Shown here: positions 12,401 through 27,400 of the stretch, in pieces
Position numbering within the stretch: position 1 is the stretch's first letter
Layout of the letters: each line of letters starts with the position of its first letter
Source: Tigriopus japonicus
Taxonomy: Eukaryota; Arthropoda; Copepoda; Harpacticoida; Harpacticidae
Direction: 5' to 3'
DNA length: 64,000 bases
Assembly (NCBI GenBank): GCA_010645155.1
Contig: CM021315.1
Coordinates: 12,557,675-12,621,674 of the forward strand
Program-made: the position numbers and the translations under genes
Notes under the pieces: model-generated
What the model saw: the letters and a program-made list of their open reading frames with translations, nothing else
Database searches by the model: none
What the model was told of the DNA's origin: nothing

Positions 12401-15400
12401 AACGGTTTATGCTATGCTGTTGTGATCGTTGACCAAACAAAATGCCTCCAACAACAATTTGGAAAGTATTCCATCAAAAACATAAAAAAGCAATTGAATT
12501 TGAAAGAAACTTCTGTAATGCTTTATAAGGCTACATTTCGGCACGAATATGTGTTCCCACGTGTCTTTTTTGGTAACCCTGACGTTAACTAACCGGTTTT
12601 CAATCTCGACAGAGCGTAATCCAATCAGCCAAATCTCTTCTTCCGTCCCTCTTCCTTGAGAGAGATAGCTCTTTTCTCGCTGGCAGATGCACATATTAAA
12701 TGTATTGGATGAGTGACTGAATGAATAAACAGAAGCAATAGTACTTACATTGGACTGCCAAACTAATCTCAGTCACCATGGGCTCGGTGCTCATGAAGTT
12801 CTTGGCCTCGCATCGATACTTGGCATTATTGTCGTCGGTCCCGGCGATGAAATTGTAGGTATTCCTTGATTCTCGGCCCGCTGTTGTATACGAGAAGTCA
12901 ATCCCTTCGCCATTCTTATACCAGACAATCTCGGCCAAGGGATTTCCCCCGTGAGACACACAGGTCAGGGTGACGGCCTGACCCAAGCGAATGGTTTCTC
13001 CTTGGAGATAGCCTTGGATTTCCGGTGGACCCGGTGGAACTAAACCAAGAGAACAGAATCGTGTTAGTGAGAGCTAAACCTCTTGTCGGAGTGGGTGGAA
13101 CTTCTATGTCGGAGCAGTCAAAGAGCAGGAAAATGAATGTATTTCGGGGGAGATGCATCAACGTCAGGAGAGAAAAGATCCAATTTCTTCACCTTGTGCC
13201 GACTCAAGAATATATATTGGAGGGAATGAACGAGACCGAGTGCTCGTGGTGGGGAAGGGAAGAACTTGCTTGGGTTTGTACTCATTCGGAACACGTGGAA
13301 ACTTCTTCTCCATACGCTGGCATTAAAATCATCCATGCTCTTAGAAACATTGGTTCAATAATGGAAATGGGAACTTCGAGGGAACCTGTCGCGCCTCAAA
13401 AGTCTTCATTTCAGGAGAGCTTTCAAGATGACTTCTCTCTCTCTCTCTACCTTAGTTTCAAGGGGAAAAGATAATTCTACGAGCTCATCGACAGTGGGGA
13501 AAGTTTCTCTTCCACACGGATACCTCCAAGTTGAGCTAAAATCAATCACTATTCACATTCATCGAATCATTCATTAAAACCTTAGACTCCTTTAAAAGAT
13601 GGGTGATCGCCTTAACGCTAGATCTTAGGACAAAAACTTGGGAACATGACAAATTGGCAACGGAACCAGATTATTTTGTGCTTCTCTAGTCGGCACCAGG
13701 ATTCTTTTTTACTTTTAGTTTCCAGATCAAGAGAACGTTGAATGGTAAAAAGGTCTTTTCGCCTCCATCGAGAAAAGTTTCAGTTTAAATCAAGATTTTT
13801 CGCCTTGTGATAACCAGACATGGGCATTTGAGGCGTCCAAAGTGCATTAGAAAATAAAGGCCACCGACCTTTCCACACCCAAAAAAAGGCAAAGGAAGAG
13901 GTGGAAAGAAGCTAGCCAACGCCAATGAAAGATTTTTGTGCTCTTACATTAGGGTCAAAATGTGAAGGGAGCTTTGAATGCACATGCCAAAAAACTTCAA
14001 CCTGATTTCCAAGGAATGAAAACCTTTCGGGATGAAGGCCAAATCTCTTGGCTCTGACTGGCCATTACCATCTCTCGCCATCCAGAAAGGACGACCACCC
14101 ATGGGAGTAGAACTTGCGAGTTAGTAACGGGGAAAAAAGCAGAGAGATCCCTCAACATCAACATCAACAACAACACGTCCGAGGCTGTCCTTTCAATTCA
14201 AGTTCAAGTAAAGGCCACATACTGACATAATGCGTCAACGAAACATCCTTAAGCCTTGAAGCAGAACACTCTCTTCTACAAATGTAAGCACTTGAGAAAA
14301 TCTGGAATTCTTTGCTATGATTGAGAATGGTTCACAATCTCTGTGTGAGAGTCGGATTCCATGGCTCAACCATTCATTCCTGATTCGATCAGTCAAATTG
14401 AGAGAATAATGTGCTTTACAACATCGCTTTGGAAATGAAACGAGCTAAGAGTTCCTTCTTGAGATCTTGACTCAATTTCCATTCAGCTTCTTTTTCCTTC
14501 ACACGCACTCAACTCTCGAGAGAAGGAATCTCAATCAGAAATATCGAAATTGGCACGACAAAAGGTTTCTGGGAGCTCTCTGCCCGCTTTTTTACCCTTC
14601 CCTCTCAAGTTCGTTCAATTTCAAGGACTTTTTTCCACATTGGGTTATTCGGTCCAATATTCAAGCGACTGAGAGTTCAAATATGCCATTCTTCCCATTG
14701 ACCGCCATTCCTCGCCAACGACTATAATCTCTATTTCTCGGAAGGACCAAATAAAAGAAGTTTTCTTCTTAGAAGGAAACAGAGCTTCCAAATGGAGCCA
14801 TGAACGTCTGTCTGGCTGTCTTACCGACTGTCCGCCCATTCACAGGGCCCATCCTACACTAGTTTGTTTCATGTGGGGACAAACAGTGGTACTTTGAAGG
14901 GTTTGTGGTCCAATCAAGCTGACAGAGCACATCTTCGTCCACGCAGCCGTTGTGCCTCTGAGATCTTTTTATTTTATTAGTCATCTATTTTGGAGCCTGA
15001 AGACGACACTCACTGGATTTCTTGGTACAGACAATTACAATATCTCCCGCCGGCCTTTTCCCATGCTTGATCCTCATTGGTGTTTTGGGCGGATGTGCCT
15101 TTCAGAGGCCTCATTCACTTGAGCTTCTCTTCAAGGGAAATTGTAGAAACTATTACATCATGTTGATCGCTGTTGATGGCGGGTGGATGACTCTTCTTGG
15201 TCAATGAGGCTGCTACTACGTCTTCTCTGCCTGTCCTCTCAATCTCTGTTATACTTGAAAGATGAGGCAAATATTGGATGAGGCCTAACGACGTCTTGAA
15301 GGGGACATTCGAGTGTGTATGGCTCGATTATGTGCTTGCTCTCTCTGGACACAAACTCGTCGGAACAAGTTATGGGATACTCAAAGTTGTTTGATCAAAC

Positions 15401-18400
15401 TTCTCTCACCTCTTAAATAGGCCGCTGCAAAACTTTCGCAAGGTGCCTGTTTCAAACTTAAGGACCTCCATCACCTTGATGAGATCTCATTGACCAAGGA
15501 ATCTCATTTTGCAACCTCATTTGGAACCCGGTGTAACTTATTCCCTCCAAAACATTCAAACCGGGTCGAAGGGTTCCTTTCTGGTACTAACCTCACCAAA
15601 TGGTGTTTTTCTGATTTCCATGGAGATTCGAATGTAATTTCCATTATGAGTTTCAGGCCCAACCTTCTACATTCATCCACTGAAAAGCCTACACGAATTC
15701 TCTCTGTCAGATTGGAGTTCTACTACGATGTCAAAGAATGCGTTGGAAACAGCAATCTCATTATTACAGAGCAAGCAATTAAATTAATGCATCCGTTGAG
15801 GATCCATATCCACAGTCAAAGCGATCAAGATGTATCCTGATCTGTCCCACTCATCTAAATTTGATGTCAAAAACAAATACTGCTTAATGCCACTCACGTC
15901 TCCGAATTTTGAGTATCTGTCAAAACGTTAGTACACCACGTGGTTTTCTGCTCTTTGGTCACAACGTAACATATTGACATTAGAAGATGGCTGTTTAGTT
16001 TTATTTGAGTGCGTTTTATACTCACATTGGACTGACATGGTGATCCAGGTCTTCATTGGCGTTCCACCTAAAGCTGGATGAGTGGCTTGGCAGTAATATT
16101 TGGCTCCATTGTCCCTGGGTGTGGGATGAAATTTGATCTTGCTCTTGACAGTTTTTCGGCCCTCTTTCGTACCATCCTCTTCGGTGTCCTCGGTGGATTC
16201 TAGGGAAACAACCAAGAACAATGGATCTTCAAATTTGAATTCTTCTTGAAAAAAAGTTTGCCTTTCCCAAGTTTTCTGTCTGTCTGCCTCTCCCACGAAC
16301 GAGCACCACCCCAGAATATAAGTACCATAGATTTATCCCTGTTCCTTGGCAAATCCTATTGCATATTTTTGAACAAGGCTTCGCCTGAATGGCCTCGAAC
16401 AAACGACCAAGGTTTTATCCTACTCAACATTTGAAAGTGGCGCTGAAGGTCGTTTTTGTTATTGTATGTTTTTTTTTGTCTCACCAGGTGTGAATTGGAG
16501 ATCATTCCTGAACCAAACAATCGTGGCTTTGGGTTTGGCATCGGCCACAATGCAGGTCAATTCACACTCTTCGGTCTCCTTGATATCCACACGTTGACCA
16601 GGGTTATGACCTTCAATTTGAATGGAAGTAGGAGGCACTGAAACATACAGAAAACAGATGGACCGACATTATTATTTGGAAATCATTCGCCAATTGACCA
16701 TGTCAACATGGCTTTGTTCAGGAGGACTTCAAGCCACTGAGGACGAACGATCGATAGAAATACAGAGCCAAGGACAAAAATCCCCCTTTGGGTCGGTTGA
16801 GGATTAATGAAATCTTGTAAATGCATTTGATGTCTGCCATTAGTCATCTGAAAGGATTTGGTAGGCAAATGAAGATCTAGTATCTGTTGGGGGTTCCAGT
16901 TGCCTCTAAAGCAGTGAGAAAAGAGTCAGATGACAACTTGGGCGTGGGTGAGGTGGGCAGCCCCCCCAAAACCTGAATGCATAAGCAGTCACCTATATTT
17001 CATGGACACCCCAGCCAAAGCACCCCAAACCTCAATGGATTCATGGCTTGATCATGACGCTGTGATGCCTAATTCAACTCGACAGTGTCATTCAAGCACA
17101 GAACGCAGAGAGATGAGAGAGGGCCAGGGATCTATCCACCGAAATGGGTGGATGGGGATGGCTAGTTGGGTGGGTCCTTGGAGTGAGCCATCAAAGAAGG
17201 AGTATTTTTCGCCCCGATCTAAAACGTGGTTTTTATACCGTTCTAAATGACCCGAAAAGACGCCTCTAATAGACACGAATTCTCTCTAGATCTCTGTCTT
17301 TTGACTGAAGCGTGCCAAATTCCCTTAGTGCAAACTTGATTGGCTTTTGAAGCCGCGAGCAAAGCGTGGAAGAAACAGATGATCTATCACTTGGATTGGG
17401 ATCTATGCCTAGGTACTGCTTTAAGGTTAGGTTCTTTTGATTGACAATTAGGGAGTGGTAAAAAAGGTGATGGCGGTCTGAATGAGTGGGTTTCTGAGGA
17501 AATGGGTTAGGGGGACTTTTTCATTCAAAGGATTGAGCAAGCAAGGACATAGATCTCGCTCAAAAGCCATCATTTCATTTTACGACGTCCACCCGCCCAG
17601 GGCCCATAAAACTCGTTCTTTCATCTCTTGAGGATCAATTTGACAAAATACCCCTAAATGTTTCCAGGGCAAATAAAACCACAGAGCCAACCAATGGGCA
17701 ATTGGGAAACTAAACAAGCTCATTAGAATCCATTGGAAGCGCTACAGGTGTGACTAATGTAAGATGATGGATGCCTGATCTTGACCTTTTGTCCTCTTTC
17801 CATGACACGAATGGGGGTAGATGTACCTTCAAGCTTCAAGATACATAATAATTCTCTTCCTCTCCCCTGAACTCAATAAAGACTGAAAACCAAATCAACA
17901 AGGAAAAAGAATTGTCCCTCCTCAAAATCGGCGGCTTAATGACAGAGAGTGTTCACTCGATGCACATCTCTTCCACGACAAATCTCTTCAATATGTCAAG
18001 ATCAAGTGGCACTCTTAATTGACACAATCCGCATTTCCTGTGCAAAATATTTGGCCTCTATGTGTCAAATATACGGATGTCGTCACAGCTATGAACTCGA
18101 AGAAGGATCAACCATGAACGTTAATACAATGAGGGATACTCATCCAAGCAGTTTGCTCTGTGTGGGCCAATCCAATATTGGGGTTTCTGGGGTTGGCTAA
18201 ACCTCTCAGTGTGGGAAGCCCTAAGGGACGCTTTGGTCTGCTCATGATCTCCAAGGTAAGCACACATGACACAGTTTCAGCTTTACTCTTCTTCTTCATT
18301 CTTAAGGAGCTTCAAGTGGAATCGAGGTCGGAGAGGCAGGGAAATAGCACAAGAACAAAGGGAACAGAAAGAATTGTCATATCCGCGAGAAAGAAAGAGA

Positions 18401-21400
18401 GAGGTGGAATGGAAAAAAAGTTCAGAGAAGTCGTCTTTCGTTCGCAGGACCAGCGAGAAAAGGTGTTGAATGGAGGAAGGGGCGACCGAAGAAGGGAGGG
18501 TTGAGGAAACCTTCTTGGCTTCATTCAGCTTGCTTCGTTTGCCGTCCATCCTCTCTCTTTCTCTCTGTTGAAACTTCCAATTGAAACCTATTGAAAAATT
18601 TTAGGGAGGCCATTAGGCAGTTTAATACATTCGTTTAGGACCTCTTCCCGACAACGACCGAGCTCGGCTGCTCAAGAAGTTGGTGGCGATTCAACCTTTT
18701 GGCCCGTTTGCTCCAGTCTCCACCAACTCAATTTGGGGTGATAAAACGAAGGAGAGAAAATGGGCGCCTATTTCAGCTTCTTGGCCTCTGCCTTGTTGAA
18801 TAAAATGAAGATTAATGAGATGTAAAAAAGATGGAACTTTTTGATTTCAGGCACTGAGGTTTGGGATTCTAATAGGTCTGGCTGCACTAAGTCAACCCTT
18901 AAGATCGATGCGACGATTTCGGATCGAGATTGGACGACTAACATGGACATAATGAGCCGCTTATCGAGACACGCATAGATCGTGAGGTTTTTCTCCAAAT
19001 TCAACCGCACGATCAATTCCAATCAAGGAATTCAATACTCCATTTAACAAGATAGTTAACTTACATAAGACATGGAGATGGGCTGAAGCTCGAATTGGGG
19101 CATTGAAATTCCCGGGCCCCACCTGACATTCGTAATCCGCGTCGTCGGCCAAGGACACATCCGAAATCTGAAGATTGAACTCGCCCGAATCATCCGAACC
19201 CAACACTTGATATCGCGTAATCCCTGGTATAGATCGTTGATAGCCTAGAAAAAAAAGATGGATATTAAGATAAATGAGTTGTGCAATTTGAAAAAAATAT
19301 TGGCCACCCTGAAATTCGAGTTTAGTGTTAAAATCATCAAGATGGAAAAATTGGATCGATACTTTGTGTCCGGAAACTTAATCGCATGGTCGAAATTCAA
19401 CGTATTTTGCCATGTTTCTGAGAATGATATCGAATTTCAATGATGTAAAATCACGTAATTTAATTTGTATGTTGTCACTAACGATCACAAGATATCGAGG
19501 CACAAAGGCGACTTTAAAACTGGCTTCGTTTTTCGTTATTCGATTCCAATAATACGGGTATTAGTCTTACCACCTACACTTAAATATTGAGGAGTAGAAC
19601 TCCAGAATCTGTAATTAGCAATCTGTCGAAAGGATTCTTGGCTATGTATGCAACTAAAGTGTGTGTCTATATAGATTTCAAGATAGGGCGACCACTCCCC
19701 ATTTCCCGAATTAGATTCCTCAGCGTGTTGCAAGCACGGCTCAATTTCAAACCAATCGCAACAAGTAAACTTGAATGCCTCTGTTCGGGTAATCTCATTT
19801 AGATATTGGATGTCATGACGTGAATACTACGTGCATTCATTTTTCACCGTCGAGCAATCCGAATGCAATAAATCTAGGGCTTGGCTTGGCTATTATGCGT
19901 AAATTAAGCAGAGTGGATCGTGGTGGGCCTTCGGACTCCTGATTCGAATCAACCCTTGAGTTCTGAGTAAATGAGTTTAGGATTCTGCGTCCCTATTTTT
20001 TCGAGTCAAGAGCTGATGATGATGCAAATTGTGACGTTCAAATTCGCTTCCGGACCGAACCCAACCTTCGTGTTGTTGTTGTTGTTGTTGCCTGGATTGT
20101 TCAAAGCGCCACAAACTTCTCTTGGTAATGTAAGTCGTGACTTGTTCATGGACAACGAGTTAAATTACTTCCAAAGATGCATGGAATCGTCGTTGATTCT
20201 AATAATAGCAATAATAATAATCCACCATGACACGAGTAAACAGACACAAAGAAATAAGTATATGTGTGTTTGAGTGTATGATTCTTTGATGTTAGCCTTG
20301 ACGATTGGCCCTTCCTGGTCTCGAATTCGGGGAGTATCCAAGTGATAACAGGGAAGTAGTGGCTGTTGTATCTACGCAGTACTCTCTGGAATCTATGAAT
20401 TCCTGCTATCTGTGAAAATTGATACTTTGGCCAAGGTCCAGGGGTTTAATTCACTCCTATGTCAGATTCATCTCGATCCCGATCGCTTTGGCTCGAACAA
20501 ACGGATGGCCAACCTTTGTCAAAGACTTACTTTACTTTGAACAGTATTCACCCCTTTCCTCAATTTTATGACTTCTTTTGGAATTTCGAATCAACGAGGG
20601 CTATAAGAAAGTACGAAAGATGGACCAGAGGGTTTTGTGGCAAACGTCAGGGTATGTCTTCATTTTCGTGTTAATGATATCGGCTTTTATGGTTGGCAAG
20701 AATTGCTGAGCATTGGCCAAAAAAGTTGGAAGCCAGATTCGAAGTGAAGATTAGAGGCGCGATTTTGGCTGGGGATTTAATGGGGAGATGAGTAAGTGTC
20801 TGGATAGAGGATGATTGGAGGGAAAACCTGGTTGATTAAGTATTATGGACATTAATCCACACGCACTTTCCTCTCGGAAGGGTAGCCATAATTTGCATAT
20901 CATAATTGTATTCTATCTGACCCACTTTAGTCACACTCAATTCGAGCGAAACAAAAACAAAATGTGACAGTTATCTTTTACTTGAACAGACCTAAAGGAA
21001 AGGTCGTCCTTTCACTCTAGCACACGTACGTCGTCTATTTTAAGAAAGGGACACCTGAAGTAGTATGGACAGCCAAACATGTAGCTAAAGTTAAGGTGTT
21101 GGGTTTGAAAAGTTTAACTGTTACAGGCTGACTGTATAAATTTTAGGAAATAAGGAATGGGAAACTAAATACGGTTGATCCTGCATTGGCTTCTCTTCAT
21201 TTTTGCTGGCATTAAAATCATGATTCTTGGAACCATTCTAAGTACCTTTACATTTTGTATTGTTTTCACTCCATTTCTACGAGAACTTTTGAGATTTCTG
21301 ATCTAATTTGTCAACCTGTAACAGTGAAGCTTTTTAAACCTAACATCCTCCCTTAACTTCCTGCTTGGCTGTCCATGCTACATAAGGTGACCTTTTCCTG

Positions 21401-24400
21401 TTTTTTTTAATATTTTGAATACCAAAATCCCGTTATCTGTTAACTGACCATACAAGAGCGTGTCATGAATGAAATCATATATTATTTAACTTACACTCTT
21501 TTGGCTTATTGCCACTTTTTGAACTGTCTGTAGTTCTATCCATGCTCAAGATCCTCCAAGAGGTCACTCAGAAGCAATCTCATATGATCAGAAACATTTT
21601 GTTGTTTCGCGAGAAATGAGTGTGACTAACGTGAGTCACATTAAACACAATTTTGGTACGCAAATTATGGTCACCCTTCCGAGAGGAAAGTGCGTGTGGA
21701 TTAATGTCCATAATTAAGTATAGCTAAACGGTCACCTCTGCCTTCAAGAATGGGTATGCGAGGCCCCCAAAAATCGATACGCCCTAAAACACCTCTGAAT
21801 AGGGGAAAAAGTCAACGTGTCCGTAATTTACTAGTTCGCTTAGGATCGGGGGTTTCCCATTTCGAGAAACATTCTCATTCTAATCATTCTAGGAACAAAT
21901 GTTGATGGTAATAAACAGGGTGACGAAAGTTACGCTTAAGCTTGTAAATTGGTCGATTCTTTATCGCTTTATGACAATCTTCAAGTATCTCGTTAAGGGG
22001 ATTATGTAACCTTATTTATGAGATCATCCATTGATCGAGACCGTATTTGGGTCTCAATCATCGCCGCCAAAACTCGTTGACGATGTGATTAGTTGTAAAA
22101 TGAAATAAAAGTCTTGGAAAGCCCTTGGTCACGAGTTTTCCGTGTCAAATGAGGAATAAGTTCGTCTCTAGTGACAAAGAGCACAGACTTCTATCTGCAC
22201 TTTCAAGAGCAAAAGACAAGAAGAAAAGGGACCCCAAATTCCAAGGTACATTTTGAGGAGGTTTCCTCACCAAAAAGTCTTGATCGAAGCGGAAAAAGGT
22301 GAGAGGGACTCCCTCTAATGGAGTCTTGAGGCTAAAGCCAAGAATGTTAGGAATCTGTTCCCCCAAAAAACTTCATTGAAGTCTATCTGCTTCCTTTTAT
22401 ATCCATTTGACTTAATCTTCAACCGCATTCAAGCATTCGTAAATGTCTAGCAGGAGAATTCATTCCACAGATAAAGACTATAAGCCAGACGGCAGGCCTG
22501 ACAAGAAAAGACCCTGATTCAACCTTGGTTTACCAACTGATGGGTTCCAAAAATAAAAAAGAACTAAAATATTTTCGTCGCAAAGCAAGATCTCGGTACC
22601 ATCTTTGCGTATCAACAAAATCTTGGTATTTGACAAGATGAATCAATGTTGTCACTTTTTGCGAAACTATAGGGAAGACATAAGGACAAAACTGCGTTTG
22701 AAACGTTAATCAGTCAAACTTGAAGAGGAATTTGGCGGTATCTGGCAAGGATTGGAAAGATATCTAACTATTATCCTGGCATGATGCTTCTTTTATGCAC
22801 ATTAAACAGTGTGCTTCCTACTACATAGATCTTAATTCTCTGACATGGAAACCCTCCTCCCGCGATATCCAGTCAGTCAAGGTTTGGGTTTCTTCCAACA
22901 GGAATAATATGCATTGGAGTCATTTCCACCATGACTTGTCGTTCCCCGTGCTACAAGTCACTGTCAAGAATGAGATTATCTGCTTCAGAATTGAAATCAA
23001 ATGAGTATCAGTCCGAGTAGAGTGAAGATCAGAACAGTTTGCCAGTGCCATTTACCGGGAGACCTTCCTTCACTACACCATGCATTCTACGATACTATAC
23101 CGGTATATGAACTTTTGTGCGTAGGGGAGGAAGAGAAGTCGGAAAAGGCAAACTTGGATACCCTGCCGCTCCTCCGCCCATCGTTTCTACGTAGACTTGT
23201 CCTTGTGTCAAATGATCTTTTTCATAAGAGCGATTCATGAAGTATTACTTTGCCTCCCACCAAATTGCATTGTCAGGTCGAAGTGATTTATTTGGAGCTC
23301 TCAGCTCTTGAGTTGTGGTCCCCTTGCACAGAGAACAGTAAAGTACCGGGTACATGGTACATCTTAATACCTATAGATGTAGGTACGTAATCCAGTAGTA
23401 CATAGTACAGTCGTCTGCCATGGCGCATAAAGTACAGACATTATGCAAACTCCTCATGTTCGCCCTTGCTCTCTCTCTCTTTTTCTCTTTCTTTGGTTGG
23501 TTCGGTTGGTTCGTTCACTCTGATATCTGGATATTGAATTTCATCCCAACTTGGCAAACTGGTTGTGTACCCAGCAAACAGCTCTGTAGGCCGGATCTTT
23601 ACATCCCATACATGGACGCAAGTTGTTAAGATCATCTTGATCCCGGGATGTATGTAGACATCGACTTGATTGAGATATCGTCAAGTTTTGCCATCTGTTC
23701 AATGTGCACTGCCCACGGGTGTCGAGATTGTCCATTTCCGTGCCAAAACGGATTGTTGACCGACCTTGCCGGCTTTTATGGACCCTGTGATGGTCTATGC
23801 CACCGAGGGAGATAGTTGAGAGCACAGAAGTAGGATAGTCGTGTAATCTAGGGCTTGTCACATCGGGCATCAAATATTATTCCGCTTTGTTTGTCGAACA
23901 AAAGCAGCATGACTTATTGGAATGCCACTACTACCACGTAGAACACTACCAACACCAGAACCACTGGGTTCTGGCACTCTAGCGAGTGAGCAGGCACCCT
24001 CACGACCAATGGATAAGAGTACCAAAAACCAACAAGGACACCCCAAAGCGAAGAAAAAGGAAACCGGGAGACTTTTTTGGCCAACTTTACTTGCGACTCA
24101 CACACACGAAGTGGATCCATATCTTGGTGCTCCAGAGAGATACAGTTGGTGTTGGCCATTTCTTTCGAAGTTACAAGATGACAAGATGAACATAGCGAAT
24201 GGGAAAATGAAATGTCATGAATATTATCCACTTCGATGACCAATGCATGTCAAGAGGAGAACATGGCTTCTTGCGCTTTCATTGTTTCCATTGATGGTGC
24301 TAGAAAATATCGTAAGGCGCAATCAGTGTTTATTCTTCAGAGAAACTTGAGCTTCTCAAGTGAATTCCTTGAATGCACTTTTTCAAAAGGCCAATTTCTC

Positions 24401-27400
24401 CTACCCGGTCAAAAAAATTCCGTGACAGAATGATTGATTTACGGGTCTTTGTTGTCAGCGATTGAAACATATCGCTTTTAAGTAGTGCAACCCAAACAGA
24501 TAACCAACATAAAAACGGAATGTAGAAGATTGACAGACTTAAAGCGTTTAGCTCCAAAGCCAAATGCTAAATCCTGAGAACCTCACCTCAAATAACGTTC
24601 TCATGTGAAGTTTCATATCAAATTTCAGTATCCATTGATACACAAGGTTCTATTATAAAAACCCGAAACAAACACGTTTAAAAACGGAATTCCCTGATTT
24701 TCCTATCAATGCCAAGATTCATCACTGACCCATCTTTTTGGCACCGTATTAAATCAACTCTACATCCAAACCAGGTATTATTTGCCAACGTGAAAATTGG
24801 TCGGGTCGGTTTCGACAAATGCACTTGCACTTCGAATCTTTGGCGAGGAATAGAAAAGAAAAGAAATCTAGATCTCTTACGAGATGTGACGCCCCAACTG
24901 GGTAATCGGTCCTGAATGAGATAGTCGAGATAGGCCGACTAGTACTACTACAACAACAACAACTACTTCATACTAAGATCACAACAACAACAGCAACAAC
25001 AACAACAACAACAACAGCCACGTTCAAGAGGATCGAGAGTCGATAACCCGAGGGGGCAAGCACGAATGGAGCTCACTCAAGCAACGGTCCGCACTTTAGG
25101 ATTGAAGTTTTGACAGGTAACAATGATGGAAGACGTTCGCGAACCCGAGTGACATAATGGCAGACAAATGTCAATATTGAAAAGGACTTGGAATTTGTTC
25201 AAAGTCGCTCTCACCGTGATCCGGAGTACCTATTGAGAAGTGCATGATTGCTCTCCACAAACAATCATATCTCCTTCTATTACTGGCTGCATTGAAATCA
25301 GAGATGCTTTGGGCTGGATGACACGCTATTGTTATGCTAGTTTCGACGATGCAACAAGTACCTGTTTGTCCCAGATGAACCGCATATTTCGTACAGGTAT
25401 GGATAGAAAATAGCTGGGTTTACCATCCAACTTTCGATGGGTGAAAAACTTTTCTACAATATATGTATCATGATAGGTAAAGTCAGATCATCGGAATGAA
25501 GCGGGAGATCCATCCGTAGGGAGAGCCTCAGGCTATCGTCTTCTTCCATCTATGTACGTAAGCCATTGCTCGTATGAAATGAGTGCAGTGGCCACACCAA
25601 TACCACATGATAGGCAAAAGCAAAAGAGAGAGAGAGACGAGATCAAAGACAAACTTCTATGCGTTGATCGTGTTTTCGGGTGACTTCATAAGTTCCCGGG
25701 TTCACCCAAGGCTTCTGTTTATCCCCTGAGCCATATTTGATCACAGCCTCGAGCGTGAATACTTTAGATTCCTTCAAACACCCACTTCCACGAGCCTCCG
25801 AACTGAATTTGCCATTTTGAAAGGGTCATCAGAATCAAACCGGAGGTCTGGATATGTCAATGGGAGCAGGATGCCTTGATGTGTTGAAACTTTGAGGTGT
25901 GAACCATCGTGATTGAAACCCGTGAGTGCGGGAGAGTTAGCCAGGACTCTTAAATGGAGATGAATGGCCGAAAGCAAATTATTATGCGGACTTTTTTTAA
26001 GCTCTCGCCAGGCTCTGCCAACCATGTAGGGCAGAAGCGTCAGGGCTGTCATCGTATCTATCTCAATCCCTGAGGAAGATTTCGCCTTGGCACCCTTCGA
26101 CTATCAAGCCCACCAAAGCTTCTTCTACTCGGGTCTTTAACACTAAACAGAATGCAGTGACTTCGATACATGCGCATTAGTTGAGGAAGAAGAAAGACTT
26201 CTGATCGTTAGGGAGGATTCGAATTAACTTGGAGAAAAATTGCTGTACGGGAATGACGCTTTGCTACACAAATGTGCAGCTACAGGTCATTAAAGGCTCA
26301 AGTTGCTAGAGTGCTTGAGAACACCAGTCGCAACAATGACCCATTAAAATTCAACAATTTCGTGTCAAAATGGCCTTTTAAAGCCGTTGTTGGACGGGTC
26401 GTTGAACATTTTCCACGTTTCCTAATCACCGTGTCATGTCATGACACAAACTGTTTCTTACAAAAAAATATCTTGTGAAGTAGTAACCAGTATAGGGAAA
26501 ATTCAAATTCATACCATGGAAGTCCGACGGATTCTTGCTTTGATTTCGGGTCAAACTAGCTGAGAATCATAGTTCAGCCAATGTAGCAACACTGATTCAA
26601 CAACAGCAGACAGAAACAAGACAACAATCAGTGTAACCAAAAATTTCCACTTGTTCGAATGTCAAGTGAAATTGGGCGAACCCTTCCTCGGAAATTCTCT
26701 TTCAAATCAACAGGAGCCACTCAAAAAATGTCTTGACCAAAAAAGACGAATACATTAAGGTCGGTTTGAGGTACCTTGGAGTACTTTTTCATCCAGCATC
26801 TCTTCCTTGCATGGCCAATGGTGAAGGTGTCGGTGAGGTGTTCAAGATTAATGGGCGAACAGTGAGAATGGAAGCAAAGAGTCAAATTGGCATTTTGTCA
26901 GTTTTTTCCCCCGTTACCTTCATCATGGCAAGAAGAAGCGGGAGGAACAAATGAGCCCGAGGAAGTGTATAATACCCATTAGAGATTCAACGCTTGGCTA
27001 CCGAAGACTAGTGCTAACTAGATGGGATGAGTTATGGGTATGCATATTACTTTGGAGGACTCTTCGGGAATCACTACCGGTGCACCGCCCTTCGTGACGA
27101 GCCTGACGAGCCGCACCAGAGGAATGATCCAAATTGATCAAATTGACCAAAGTTCGGTTCCTTGGGAATTTCTCTTCCAGGTCTGATTATTAAATCATGG
27201 CTAATGCAATTTGCAAAGCCTCCACCTTGTTCACTAGGTTTCGCTCTAGTGATATTTTAGCAGATAATTGAGCGGTTCGTCGCGGGTTAGGGATTATTTA
27301 TGTCGAAACTGGCAATCATAAAACAACCACCTCCCTTGCACCCATCCCCCGATCGTCTGCAAATTTTATTCGGTTAAAAAAAGAATTGCAAATTCTTTGT

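Noticed and set aside
19938..19950. GATTCGAATC, like a tRNA B-box (also at 34023-34032)
   Set aside because: The word is palindromic, and no matching A-box, anticodon stem or acceptor stem could be folded around either copy.
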